A stretch of DNA of 64,000 nucleotides, taken from positions 41,454-105,453 of the forward strand of contig JAFZBE010000041.1 of assembly GCA_017561935.1 (NCBI GenBank), read 5' to 3'. Of the stretch, positions 20,801-28,346 are shown in pieces. Position 1 is the first letter of the stretch. Every line of letters begins with the position of its first letter. A program made the position numbers and the translations under genes. A model generated the notes under the pieces. The model was not told the DNA's origin. It did not search any database and saw only the letters and a list, made by a program, of their open reading frames with translations. The stretch is from Bacteroidales bacterium (GTDB lineage Bacteria; Bacteroidota; Bacteroidia; Bacteroidales; UBA3663).

Positions 20801-20922
20801 GTGGCATCAGTACCATCAGTGTTGACGCATCGGAGTATGTCCTCTATGACCTGCAAGGTCGCAGGGTAAAGGCCTCAGAATCGGGCTTCTACATCCTGAA
20901 TGGCCGGAAGGTTCTACGATAA
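17833..20922 (+). CDS. Secreted C10 (streptopain-like) cysteine protease with BspA-type repeats and sorting tail
   Basis: The 1029-residue protein has a signal peptide (LIISALLLALPLMVSAAP), then a pro-region of about 110 residues (VTRSQAQEVARQFM, GFVVVSGDD). The C10 domain has the catalytic Cys at about 170 (PTGCAATSTAQVMNYH) and His at about 311 (GGGHSFVVDGYD), with the usual VNWGWGG after it. Beta-rich domains lead to BspA-type leucine-rich repeats at about 640-830 (CFEDCKGLTAIHLPAFVKAI). The end (YVLYDLQGRRV ... GFYILNGRKVLR) is a type IX sorting domain. The start at 17833 is chosen because it begins the signal peptide. Related enzymes are interpain and PrtT. A serpin at 50.3 kb is a possible counterpart. 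Confidence 0.9.
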   Translation: MFRRYLIISALLLALPLMVSAAPVTRSQAQEVARQFMNKKGMSSQIAEMAYKSPRRGQVSEEDAYYFVFNAPNKQGFVVVSGDDRTAEVLGYAYRGSFDETQLPQHVKAFLQTYADEIQYLEDAGITEVQRAPRRAGEEDYQAIAPLICTRWDQGSPYNALCPNNCPTGCAATSTAQVMNYHKWPAATTAEIPSYRTGSRNFYLEAVPEGTVFNWDAMLDTYNHTSSSESRQAVAELMSYVGRGIKMDYDFMGSGAYSSDMGPALNNYFDYQVTQLYRKNYPLVAFEDSIYQQLAMGYPVIFNGMSTGGGHSFVVDGYDSNHFFHVNWGWGGQDDNYFLLSVLNPYNNTSIGSSSSEDGFSYDQDVLFLKPGLQTPLVNKPLEMNIVGVTEQGVLVEYYSLVTGTKEYELGLGEVIDGDMSPLDKTLHKEKIRQFWGEEDMEFRVSGVDAGLHRLVPISRMEGDSTWRYDLYPYAEVMVGEDGSLEFNTVWNKMQTVNYEFEGSLFIGQTQPFKVTFLNDTDQEYYGPIYLFSNRGEGKTPNMRYSSFEGFTVPAHDSLRVSFSFRPSSSGKWTVSFGSDPSGKCIFGSCTVGINSGDVVIDGLRFKLNPETQEAKLVGGSEDYAGHIVIPDTIVSNGRNYVVTSLDNNVFNGCADVLSVTLPATLTSIGEYCFEDCKGLTAIHLPAFVKAIGQGAFAGCNNLVDIQVDENNAKYSAHDGMLFSNEGKTLNTYPSAQGVVNNLPDSLKVIGDGSLAGTSITRLILPASVVTMGMSCLSGCDELTTIVSKARKNPSCFSGVSSGTFAGLKVNQIQLIIPVGTEAVYSKADGWSKFTQVNSFKAFGAHCVQGFSSSRNIDLDGIVVVDDNFEEIEAATPKAYKVVYSDDEEPKLYASIVQGVVEAGNGLLVEGESTLVFKASNDPVSADVTGNLLMAALADTDLSTISNAYTYQDGTFVANSTDVVEAGGAYLVLEGVAAPSLPLYFGEIPGGISTISVDASEYVLYDLQGRRVKASESGFYILNGRKVLR

Positions 20923-20936
20923 GCACTCTTTTTCAA

Positions 20937-21070
20937 GGGGAGTAAACGGGAGTAAACAGGAGTTAGCGGACGTTACTTTCGCCTGTGGGAAACAGGTTCC
21001 AACAGTACATTCGTCCGTTAACTCCCGTTAACTCCACAGGCTAAAAGCCTGTTAACTCCCGATAACTCCC
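20937..21070. repeat. Dispersed GGAGTTAA-type palindromic element, copy 1
   Basis: The left side carries GGAGTAAAC/GGAGTTA units, then a 28-bp core starting GGAGTTAGCGGACGTTAC and ending in CGCCTGT. The right side carries CGTCCGTTAACTCCCGTTAA and further TTAACTCC units. The two sides are inverted relative to each other. The 28-bp core is identical to one at 58.92 kb. The element fills the gap between the protease and porin genes; no gene lies here. Confidence 0.8.
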
Positions 21071-21144
21071 TTATAATTCCTGTAGATGCGAAACTTGTAT
21101 CTTTTTTATTCAATTATTTTTTTAATGAAACTACTATTTGTATT

Positions 21145-22446
21145 ATGAAGAAATTACTTTTAGTTTTAAGTCTTGCTATGGCCACAATGTCCATGCAAGC
21201 TCAAGAGAATCAGTTCAGCATGTCGGCTCAGCTTCGCACACGTGCCGAATATCGCAATGGTTCCATCTTCCCTCGTGGTGAGGGTGCCGATTTCACATCC
21301 TTCATCAATGACCGTACACGGTTGTCAATTAGTTATGTTCGTGCAAATAACCTCGAATTGAAAATTTCGGGGCAGCAGGTCGGTGTCTGGGGACAGGATC
21401 CTCAGGTCAACAAGGACGGACGTTACGATCTGAATGAGGCTTGGGCAAAGTTGAAGCACGGCAACGTGTATGCCCAGATTGGCCGACAGCCGTTGGTTTA
21501 CGATGACGAGCGCCTCCTCGGCGATCTCGATTGGAATGTGGCGGGCCGTTCACACGATGCCTTCAAGTTGGCGTACGAAAAGAATGCCGACAAGTTGCAT
21601 CTCATTCTCGCTTTCAACCAGAATGGCGAGAAAGTAAACAGCGGAACCTATTATGCTGATGGAGGACAACCTTACAAGAGTATGCAGACTCTGTGGTACA
21701 ATCATCAGTTCGCCAAGCCGATGACACTCTCGCTCCTCTTCATGAACCTTGGTCAGGAAGGAGGCGTCTGGGGTGATGCCAAGACGCGTTACATGCAGAC
21801 GATGGGCTTCCACTTCACTGCTCAGCCAACCAATTGGGACCTTGTAGCTTCATTCTATTATCAGACAGGCAAGACGGCATCCAATCTTGACATATCGGCT
21901 CTCATGGCCAGTGTGAAGGCCGGTTACATCATCAACCCGAGATGGAAAGCCACCTTCGGTTTCGACTTCATGGACGGTGAGGATTATGAATGGGCGACCC
22001 GATCGTTTTCAGGAGATATCGAAGTGCACAAGGCAGATCCGACAAAGACACGCGCTTTCAATCCACTTTATGGTACCCATCACAAGTTCTATGGCGCCAT
22101 GGATTATTTCTATGCCTCGAGCTTCATCAACGGATTGGCTCCCGGACTTCAGGACATTCAACTCAGTGTGGATTACAAGGCGACGAAGAACACTGCGATG
22201 CAACTGGCTTATCACTACTTCCTGACGGCAAGCGACATTCTCGTCACCGACGGAAAGACCCTCGGTTCAGAAATCGATCTTCAGATCAACATCAACCTGA
22301 TGAAGAGCGTCACGATGATGATAGGCTACTCCACCATGTTTGGCACCGACACGATGGATGCCGTGAAGGGTGGCGATCATTCGAAGTGGCAGGATTGGGC
22401 TTGGATATCTCTCAACATCAATCCGCAGTTCATTTCGCGTTTGTAA
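21145..22446 (+). CDS. Outer-membrane beta-barrel porin, alginate-export-like
   Basis: The 433-residue protein has a signal peptide (KLLLVLSLAMATMSMQAQ) followed by alternating polar and hydrophobic residues typical of an outer-membrane barrel. Motifs such as LRTRAEYRNG, FINDRTRLSISY, NLELKISGQQVGVWG, YAQIGRQPLVYDDERLLG and GRSHDAFKLAY fit the alginate-export/OprD-like barrel family common in Bacteroidetes. It ends in aromatic-plus-Arg residues (NPQFISRL), as in many outer-membrane proteins. The transported compound is unknown. It is followed by a good intrinsic terminator and appears to be monocistronic. Confidence 0.82.
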   Translation: MKKLLLVLSLAMATMSMQAQENQFSMSAQLRTRAEYRNGSIFPRGEGADFTSFINDRTRLSISYVRANNLELKISGQQVGVWGQDPQVNKDGRYDLNEAWAKLKHGNVYAQIGRQPLVYDDERLLGDLDWNVAGRSHDAFKLAYEKNADKLHLILAFNQNGEKVNSGTYYADGGQPYKSMQTLWYNHQFAKPMTLSLLFMNLGQEGGVWGDAKTRYMQTMGFHFTAQPTNWDLVASFYYQTGKTASNLDISALMASVKAGYIINPRWKATFGFDFMDGEDYEWATRSFSGDIEVHKADPTKTRAFNPLYGTHHKFYGAMDYFYASSFINGLAPGLQDIQLSVDYKATKNTAMQLAYHYFLTASDILVTDGKTLGSEIDLQININLMKSVTMMIGYSTMFGTDTMDAVKGGDHSKWQDWAWISLNINPQFISRL

Positions 22447-22481
22447 AAATCATCAATCTACACATATTACAACATCCCCTT

Positions 22482-22517
22482 CCTGGTCAGCAGATCCTTT
22501 TCTGCTGGCCAGTTTTG
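22482..22517 (+). terminator. Intrinsic terminator after the porin gene
   Basis: CCTGGTCAGCAG (22482-22493) pairs with CTGCTGGCCAG (22502-22512), one G-T wobble, followed by TTTTGT. Confidence 0.8.
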
Positions 22518-22660
22518 TATGTCCATCCTGATTGGCATGGTCATGGCGTCGGCTTTCTCGGCCATCCTTGTTTATGCCACCGAAAGATGAAGAAAGAGAC
22601 AGCATAAAAGTGCCTTTGTGTTAAATTTACGCATTTTTTGTAAGAAAAAGTTCCAAAGAC

Positions 22661-22691
22661 TTGCTTTTGTCTAAGAAATCCCGTATCTTTG
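22661..22691 (+). promoter_or_regulatory. Promoter for the NUDIX regulator gene
   Basis: TTG at 22661-22663, a 20-bp spacer and TATCTTTG at 22684-22691. It overlaps an alternative TTG start at 22689, supporting the ATG at 22713. Confidence 0.65.
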
Positions 22692-22712
22692 CACAAACAA
22701 ACGCTAAAAGTT

Positions 22713-23483
22713 ATGGAGAATCACGAAAAACCGAATTTCGGATATGTCTATCCACGTCCCGCAGTCACGACCGATTGTGTCATTTTTGGCTTCGATCTCA
22801 ACGATGAACTTCTAAAGGTACTCCTCATTGAGCGTGGCATCGAGCCATTCAAGGGACGTTATGCCTTGCCGGGTGGCTTCATTAAAATTCAAGCGAAGAC
22901 CAATGAGTATGGTCTTGTGGTCGAGGAGACCAACGAAAGTCTGCTCGACTGTGCCAAGCGCGAACTCAAGGAGGAGACGGGTTTCGACGTTCAGAACATT
23001 TACGAACTTGGCACATGGAGCACACCAGGTCGTGATCCTCGATGCATCACCATCACCGATGCCTATTATGCCTTGGTGGGCATCCAACCTGTCCGTGGCG
23101 GTGACGATGCAGCCGATGCAAAGTGGGTGCCTCTCTATCAGGTGCTCAATGCCATCAAGAATATGCCTGATGACATGCATTTCCTTGCTTTCGACCATGA
23201 TGAGATAGTTGCTTCAGCTCATATTCGCTTGCAGCAACAGTTGTGTTTCGAGCCATTGGCTTTCAAACTCCTGCCCAAGCGGTTCTCGATGACTACTTTG
23301 CAGAAACTCTATGAATCCATCCTCGAAAAGAACTTCGACCGTCGTAACTTCGCCCGCAAGATGCTCGACAGCGGCATCCTTGATGCTTTCCCCACTGAAA
23401 GCAGAAGTATCAACTATGAACTGAATCTTGAGAAGTACGAGGAATTCAAGAGGATCGGAAAATTGTCGAACCTTATTTTCTGA
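22713..23483 (+). CDS. NUDIX-domain transcriptional regulator (NrtR/AraR-like)
   Basis: The 256-residue protein has an N-terminal NUDIX domain (YALPGGFI, then ESLLDCAKRELKEETGF, an insert-bearing NUDIX box) and a C-terminal part with a winged-helix signature (FSMTTLQKLYESIL, FDRRNFARKMLDSGIL). This arrangement is typical of NrtR-type regulators of NAD metabolism and of Bacteroides AraR-type sugar regulators, where the NUDIX domain senses an ADP-ribose-like or sugar ligand rather than hydrolysing it. REXXEE residues are kept, so activity is possible. An ADP-ribosylglycohydrolase and a vWA/macro-like gene follow, making an ADP-ribose-type effector plausible. Confidence 0.85.
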   Translation: MENHEKPNFGYVYPRPAVTTDCVIFGFDLNDELLKVLLIERGIEPFKGRYALPGGFIKIQAKTNEYGLVVEETNESLLDCAKRELKEETGFDVQNIYELGTWSTPGRDPRCITITDAYYALVGIQPVRGGDDAADAKWVPLYQVLNAIKNMPDDMHFLAFDHDEIVASAHIRLQQQLCFEPLAFKLLPKRFSMTTLQKLYESILEKNFDRRNFARKMLDSGILDAFPTESRSINYELNLEKYEEFKRIGKLSNLIF

Positions 23484-23571
23484 TGTTTCCTTGTCGGCTT
23501 TCTCTATAGAGTATGACAGATTTGCAGCATCCACTTTGACAGAATTAATCCATATTTGTGCATAAACAAAG

Positions 23572-23596
23572 AAAGTGTGTCATTTTGACGCACTTT
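23572..23596. promoter_or_regulatory. Inverted repeat upstream of the sigma-54-like promoter
   Basis: AAAGTGTGTCA (23572-23582) and TGACGCACTTT (23586-23596) form a near-perfect dyad with a 3-bp centre, ending 5 bp before the -24 box. It could be an operator; no regulator is identified. Confidence 0.5.
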
Positions 23597-23601
23597 TATT
23601 T

Positions 23602-23617
23602 TGGCATATACTTTGCA
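23602..23617 (+). promoter_or_regulatory. Sigma-54-type promoter candidate
   Basis: TGGCATATACTTTGCA has the -24 GG and -12 GC dinucleotides with sigma-54 spacing (TGGCAYR-N4-TTGCW). It would give a leader of about 155 nt before the ATG at 23783. The stretch from 23484 to 23782 otherwise contains no gene. Confidence 0.5.
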
Positions 23618-23782
23618 TTAATAATTTATGAAAGGGTAGATTTCCTTGAATTAGGTGGCTCGGAAGTATATTTTATACAATTCTACTCCTAATTGAAGTA
23701 TTTTGTTTACCTTTTCGTCTTTTTGACATATTATAATGTGGGACGAAAGAACCGCAAACGTTTAACCAAATTTTTTTACTTT

Positions 23783-24382
23783 ATGCACAACACAGGAAAA
23801 GAAAAGCAGACAGTTCGTAACACGGATGAGATGGCAGCCAATGGCCTGTCTTTTTCGGAGATCCGCAAAGTGGTTTCTGATCAGATAGGTGGTTATGGTG
23901 AATCGGACGGAATGAGCGTCATGAAACTCGTTCAACTTCTCGGCAGCGCCATAACGAGCAAGAAGGAGGAATACAGGCTGTCGTTCGATCGTGAAGAAGA
24001 GGACCGCTGGTATATTGATCTTCCCAATTGGCCTTGGAAGAAAGCCAACCTCGAGATGGTCGCTGGAGCCGATAAGCTTCTCGACATCTTGAGCCAGGGA
24101 AAGGATCGGGTGACACTTCTGGTGAAGCCATCTTCCAAGCCCATGGATGAGACAGAATTCCAGGAATTGATGCAAGATGGTTGGCTTGAACTGACGCAGA
24201 CCCAGTCATCATTGACAGGCGGTGCTACTTACACGGCGCGAGGAAACAATATGGAAAGTTTTGTTCGCAGGCATCCTCTCACCGGCGAAGTGTCCCAGCG
24301 CACCCTTTGGCTTTGCCCGGTCACCCTCTTCGTCTTCGGTCATTATCCCAAGTATTTCTACGGAAAGGTCGTCGAAGAATAA
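23783..24382 (+). CDS. Hypothetical protein, DUF6717-like
   Basis: A 199-residue cytoplasmic protein without signal or membrane segments. The motifs YRLSFDREEEDRWYIDLPNW, ADKLLDILSQGKDRVTLLV and the late LWLCPVTLFVFGHYPKYFYG resemble the DUF6717 pattern (WY/FDLP near the start, WLCP and a tyrosine-rich end), but this is from memory and tentative. The first 65 residues have no recognised domain. ATG 23783 is preferred because the frame upstream to 23693 encodes a hydrophobic stretch within probable leader sequence. It has its own terminator and possibly a sigma-54-type promoter. Function unknown. Confidence 0.6.
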   Translation: MHNTGKEKQTVRNTDEMAANGLSFSEIRKVVSDQIGGYGESDGMSVMKLVQLLGSAITSKKEEYRLSFDREEEDRWYIDLPNWPWKKANLEMVAGADKLLDILSQGKDRVTLLVKPSSKPMDETEFQELMQDGWLELTQTQSSLTGGATYTARGNNMESFVRRHPLTGEVSQRTLWLCPVTLFVFGHYPKYFYGKVVEE

Positions 24383-24405
24383 CCACTCGCATTCATCATC
24401 CAAGT

Positions 24406-24437
24406 GGCGGCCATCTATCTATGGCCGCCCCCTTTTC
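24406..24437 (+). terminator. Intrinsic terminator
   Basis: GGCGGCCAT (24406-24414) and ATGGCCGCC (24421-24429) form a perfect 9-bp stem with a 6-nt loop, followed by a C/T-rich stretch with TTTT. Confidence 0.75.
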
Positions 24438-24477
24438 CCCTATTAATAATATCATTTTCCAATAAACAAACACCACT

Positions 24478-25320
24478 ATGTTAGGAGCAATCATTGGCGA
24501 TATCGCCGGATCAACATTTGAGTTCAATAACACGCACGACTACTACTTCCCGCTCTTCGCCGAAGAGAGCAATTTCACCGACGACAGCATCTGCAGCGTC
24601 GCTGTTGCCGAGTGGCTTCTCGACGACCCTAATCTCTCGCACGAGGTTTTGGAACAGAAACTGGTAGAGTTTGCCAAGGACTTTCCTTGCCCGATGGGAG
24701 GATATGGTGGAGGCTTCCGCACCTGGCTCTTCCATCCCGAACGCCTCAAGGACTATCGTGGTTTCTATACGGGCGGCGAACGTGTACCCTATAATTCCTG
24801 GGGCAACGGATCGGCTATGCGCGTTTCTGCAGTTGGATGGATGTTCGATTCGCTTCGGCAGACTGAGAATGCAGCCGAGATTTCGGCATCCATCACCCAC
24901 AATCACCCCGAGGGCATCAAGGGTGCGCAAGCCACGGCCGCAGCTATCTTCATGGCGCGGACAGGTAGCACCAAGGAGGAAATACGCAAGTACATCGAAG
25001 AGAAATATGGCTATGACCTGCATCGTACCTGCGATGACATTCGTCCGACTTACTATTTCAATGGTAGCTGCCAAGGAACCGTTCCCGAAGCCATCATCGC
25101 TTTTCTCGACAGCCATGACTTCGTCGATGCCATCCGTCTGGCCGTTAGCCTGGGTGGCGACAGCGACACGCTTGCCTGCATCACTGGAGGCATAGCTGAG
25201 GCCTTCTACAAGGAAATTCCGTCTGACCTTGCCGGTGATGCACTCGACAAGCTGCCACCACGTTTTATCGAGGTCATCGGTCGGCTGCAGGAGAAAGGCC
25301 ATTACATCAAGACGTTCTAA
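24478..25320 (+). CDS. ADP-ribosylglycohydrolase family protein
   Basis: The 280-residue protein has the ARH/DraG pattern: the opening GAIIGDIAGSTFEF, the metal-binding TDDS in NFTDDSICSVAVA, GNGSAMRVSAVGW in the middle and SLGGDSDTLACITGGIAEAF near the end. These acidic residues hold the two magnesium ions that hydrolyse ADP-ribose from proteins, nucleic acids or small molecules. The length is normal. It is the third gene after the NUDIX regulator, separated from it by a terminator, and lies 73 bp before a vWA/macro-like gene. The target is unknown. Confidence 0.92.
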   Translation: MLGAIIGDIAGSTFEFNNTHDYYFPLFAEESNFTDDSICSVAVAEWLLDDPNLSHEVLEQKLVEFAKDFPCPMGGYGGGFRTWLFHPERLKDYRGFYTGGERVPYNSWGNGSAMRVSAVGWMFDSLRQTENAAEISASITHNHPEGIKGAQATAAAIFMARTGSTKEEIRKYIEEKYGYDLHRTCDDIRPTYYFNGSCQGTVPEAIIAFLDSHDFVDAIRLAVSLGGDSDTLACITGGIAEAFYKEIPSDLAGDALDKLPPRFIEVIGRLQEKGHYIKTF

Positions 25321-25393
25321 TGGCCAATGCCATCTTATTCAAGCAACACACTTTTTAAATAAATATTACAGTCAAACTTAAAAAACATTTGTT

Positions 25394-26458
25394 ATGGAGA
25401 AAAAAGCTAGAATCTACAACCTGATTATCGTTGACGAAAGTGGTTCCATGGGCCACCTTCGCGAATCCACCCTCTCAGGTATCAACGAGACAATTGGAAC
25501 CATCCGCAATGCACAGAATGAGTTCAAGGACACGCAGGAGCATACCCTGACGCTGGTCACTTTCGACACTGGCAACAAGCCCTATGTGCGGACGATGATT
25601 GATAACAAGCCCATCACCGAGGTCAAGGAGTTCTCGGATTATAAGCCCAATGGCTGCACTCCTCTCTACGATGCGATGGGACAGTCGCTGACACGCCTGC
25701 ACGACCGCATCAAGGATGACCCCGATGCAGCAGCTGTAGTCACGATCCTGACCGATGGATTGGAGAATGCCTCACGCGAATGGAATGCACGATCCTTGCG
25801 CACCCTGATTGAGAAACTGAAGGCCGAAGGCTGGTCGTTCTCTTACATGGGTTCGGCACACAATGTGAAGGAGGTGACCGATCTGCTTGCTATCGACAAT
25901 GTGGTAGAGTTCAGTCATGACGATCGTGGAACCCGCAGCAGCTGGCGGCGTGAGTCGTCGTCGAAGTGCGCCTTCTTCAGGAAGATGAATGACGTTTATA
26001 GTTCGCCCATGATGGATGCATCAGAGATTCTGGACCGCAAACGTCAGTTCGCTCGCGAATACTACGGAAACAGGGTAAGTCCAGACCAGATTTCTCATCT
26101 TGAAGCTGGCGAAATCTTCGTCTTCGGCAGCAACATCCGGGGATATCACGCAGGTGGAGCTGCTGCAGCTGCAATGGATCACTTCGGTGCCATCTGGGGC
26201 CAGGGCGAAGGCTTGCAGGGACAGAGCTATGCTATCCCGACGATGGAAGGCATCGAAAGCCTGGAGAATGCCGTAAATAGGTTTACGCAATTTGCAGCCG
26301 AACATCCCGATATGCGCTTCCTCGTGACTCGCATCGGTTGTGGCATCGCCGGCTATACTCCCGACACGATTGCCCCCTTGTTCCGCGACTGCATCAACCT
26401 TGAGAACGTCGCCCTTCCCGCCGATTTCTGGAAAGTATTGGGTCTCACGATGTATTAA
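25394..26458 (+). CDS. von Willebrand factor A domain fused to a macro-like domain
   Basis: The 354-residue protein has an N-terminal vWA domain (about 1-190) with an intact metal-ion adhesion motif: DESGSMG, the later NGCTPLYDAMGQ, and ILTDGLEN. After a short linker, residues about 235-354 form a second domain (GEIFVFGSNIRGYHAGGAA, FGAIWGQGEGLQGQSYAIPT, VTRIGCGIAGYTP). It resembles small macro-like proteins found in phages and bacteria, a family associated with ADP-ribose-type ligands. The second assignment is tentative. The fusion, next to an ADP-ribosylglycohydrolase, points to ADP-ribose recognition. The last 438 bp are overlapped by the opposing sigma-factor frame. Confidence 0.8.
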   Translation: MEKKARIYNLIIVDESGSMGHLRESTLSGINETIGTIRNAQNEFKDTQEHTLTLVTFDTGNKPYVRTMIDNKPITEVKEFSDYKPNGCTPLYDAMGQSLTRLHDRIKDDPDAAAVVTILTDGLENASREWNARSLRTLIEKLKAEGWSFSYMGSAHNVKEVTDLLAIDNVVEFSHDDRGTRSSWRRESSSKCAFFRKMNDVYSSPMMDASEILDRKRQFAREYYGNRVSPDQISHLEAGEIFVFGSNIRGYHAGGAAAAAMDHFGAIWGQGEGLQGQSYAIPTMEGIESLENAVNRFTQFAAEHPDMRFLVTRIGCGIAGYTPDTIAPLFRDCINLENVALPADFWKVLGLTMY

Positions 26459-27067
26459 GAAATGCTTTAAAAAGGCAGCAGGGGAGAGCCTGCTTCGGTT
26501 GGCTCTCTCCTGCTGTTTGATTGTTGTACGAATCGAATTCATGATTCGGTTCTTGGTGCTCTTGGCGACATCCTCGTTGCTGTACCCCAGTCGCTCGGCC
26601 AGTTCCCTCATCGTCTTGTGGTTGTAGTAGTAACCTTCAAGCAAGGCCCTTTGTCGAGGATTCAGCATCTTGATCGCTCGTTCGATGGCTTTCATCTTGC
26701 GTTCCTTCTCCCGTTCGCTCTCTTCGATGAAATCGACCCACGATTGGATCTCCTTCTGAATGCCGTCCAGTCGGTCGGCGGTTAAGTTTTCATCGTCGAG
26801 CGATGTCTCCAGGTTTTCATACGTCCGCTTGCGCAGATACTCATGTGCCTTCTTGTCACATACACTCAGCATGTACGCCAACAGTTTGTTCGGCATCTCA
26901 GGCAGTGTTCCGTCCGTCAGCTTTTCCAAAAGGAGCAGCCAAGCGTCTTGCAGAATGTCTTTGGCATCGTATTCAGGAATCCTGAAACGTTGCGTCAACA
27001 TAATCATCACTTTCGATCGAGTTTTCTCCTCCAACTCATTCATGATTTCCAAATACTCTCTCTTCAT
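26021..27067 (-). CDS. ECF-type RNA polymerase sigma factor, frame open through its terminator
   Basis: Residues 1-184 look like a complete ECF sigma factor: region 2 (RIPEYDAKDILQDAWLLLLEKL, AYMLSVCDKKAHEYLRKR) and region 4 (LNPRQRALLEGYYYNHKTMRELAERLGYSNEDV). A stop codon is then expected, but none occurs. The frame continues through a terminator hairpin at 26477-26514 and for about 145 more residues antisense to the vWA/macro-like gene. That tail has no sigma-like features and is probably not functional. ATG 27067 is preferred over 27127. No anti-sigma gene is adjacent. Either the stop was lost, or the message is released as non-stop RNA. Confidence 0.75.
   Translation of the reverse strand: MKREYLEIMNELEEKTRSKVMIMLTQRFRIPEYDAKDILQDAWLLLLEKLTDGTLPEMPNKLLAYMLSVCDKKAHEYLRKRTYENLETSLDDENLTADRLDGIQKEIQSWVDFIEESEREKERKMKAIERAIKMLNPRQRALLEGYYYNHKTMRELAERLGYSNEDVAKSTKNRIMNSIRTTIKQQERANRSRLSPAAFLKHFLIHRETQYFPEIGGKGDVLKVDAVAEQGGNRVGSIAGDATTDASHEEAHIGMFGCKLRKPIYGILQAFDAFHRRDSIALSLQAFALAPDGTEVIHCSCSSSTCVISPDVAAEDEDFASFKMRNLVWTYPVSVVFASELTFAVQNL
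26477..26519. terminator. Bidirectional terminator between the vWA and sigma genes
   Basis: AGCAGGGGAGAGCC (26477-26490) and GGCTCTCTCCTGCT (26501-26514), one mismatch, with TGTTT on the plus side and TTTTT on the minus side. On the minus strand it lies inside the sigma-factor frame. Confidence 0.8.
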
Positions 27068-27357
27068 AATCGCTAAAAGTTTGTCGAATTGCAGCGCGAA
27101 GATAGGAAAAATTTTTAAATCCTCCAAATTTTTTCGCGACTTTTTGCATTTTTCGACTCACTTTTTCTCACAAATCACTTTTTTTACTCAAAAACGACGT
27201 TGTTTCTGCGTCATTTTTACGCAAAATAATATTCCCTTCCTTCATATTCCCTCATTATCGGCCAAATATCGCTGAATTATCCAATATATTCATAGAAATG
27301 TGTTCTCGTTGTAGTAGTGTAAAACTGACGCGGACTTGGTTGATGATGATTTGGTTC
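27068..27357. other. Gene-free gap upstream of the sigma gene
   Basis: About 290 bp of AT-rich sequence. No exact promoter consensus, gene or repeat was recognised. It must hold the sigma gene's promoter on the minus strand. Confidence 0.5.
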
Positions 27358-28299
27358 TTATTTGGAAGGTTCGACCTTAAGTCGTTTCATTTCCATCATA
27401 CAGCTGGTGGCCCACCACGAACGCAGGTCGTTCGAATAATCCTGCTCCACCATGAAGTAATGCGTATAGAGGTAATGCTGGCTGTTGGTTGTGTTCCAGC
27501 TTACCTCAATCTCCCCTTTCTTCGGGATTGACAGTTCAAAACGGAAATCCACCGTCTTGCCATCGCCTGCCATCACAAGTGGCGTGGTGACCTTCGCGAG
27601 TTCGACGATGAACTCTTTGTATTTTTGATTCAGTTCCGGATCATAGCCTTTGCCCAACGTGCCCTTTTCCCCTGTGGCCACCTCCTTGATTGTCTCTTCG
27701 AGGAAGGTGGCCTTGTTGCCTAACATCGAACAGGAGAAACTGCGCTGCAACCGTCGGCGGTTGAGCCTCTTCTTGTTGGTCAGCGACTCCTGAAGGGCAT
27801 TCTGCATCCGCTCGATAGTGCGACGTTCTTCGGCTTCGCGTGCCTCACGTTTCACGCGCTGCATTCTCACGGCTTCGATGATACATTCCTCGACACCTTC
27901 ACGCGTATAAACTAGTCGCACATTATCGGTGTCGTCACCGTAATGCAGACAGACGTAATCTCTTCCGGCCAGATAGACCCACGCATGATATTGGTATTGG
28001 GGTGGGAAGGATTGGCGACGCACTTCCTCGTCGAGCCTTTGCAGCGTTGAGGCCACAAACTCCGTGTCTATCCGATGCTGGTCCGATGCCGCCCAGTCGG
28101 TTAGCTGACGGATGAGTGCCTTGCCTTCCGCCAAATAATCTTCGGCCATTGCCTCGTCTTCCTCCAAATAGTTTTGGTATTCCGACATCAGTTGCGCTTC
28201 GAGCCTGCCGACGCAGTCTTCGCCGGTAGTTTCGCAGTGCATGTATTCACTTCGCAGGTTGTCAAACTCCGTCACTTTGACTGTCAGTCCCTTTCCCAT
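27358..28299 (-). CDS. Hypothetical protein, coiled-coil containing
   Basis: A 313-residue protein with no signal peptide or membrane segment, not recognised as any family. The first half is acidic and helical (QLMSEYQNYLEEDEAMAEDYLAEG), the middle has a highly charged helix likely to form a coiled coil (REAREAEERRTIERMQNALQ), and the last third looks beta-rich (TVDFRFELSIPKKGEIEVSW). ATG 28299 (MGKGLTVKVTEF) is preferred over 28365, because the longer form runs into a palindrome. A good minus-strand promoter at 28547-28577 would give a leader of about 240 nt containing that palindrome. Confidence 0.65.
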   Translation of the reverse strand: MGKGLTVKVTEFDNLRSEYMHCETTGEDCVGRLEAQLMSEYQNYLEEDEAMAEDYLAEGKALIRQLTDWAASDQHRIDTEFVASTLQRLDEEVRRQSFPPQYQYHAWVYLAGRDYVCLHYGDDTDNVRLVYTREGVEECIIEAVRMQRVKREAREAEERRTIERMQNALQESLTNKKRLNRRRLQRSFSCSMLGNKATFLEETIKEVATGEKGTLGKGYDPELNQKYKEFIVELAKVTTPLVMAGDGKTVDFRFELSIPKKGEIEVSWNTTNSQHYLYTHYFMVEQDYSNDLRSWWATSCMMEMKRLKVEPSK

Positions 28300-28346
28300 C
28301 TTGTTAATGCTCTTGTTTTCGCTTCTTGTATTATGCTTGTTTTGGG

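Noticed and set aside
22519..22590. A 23-codon hydrophobic small protein after the porin terminator
   Set aside because: It begins at the T-run of the terminator, has no promoter or ribosome site, and cannot be separated from a chance frame.
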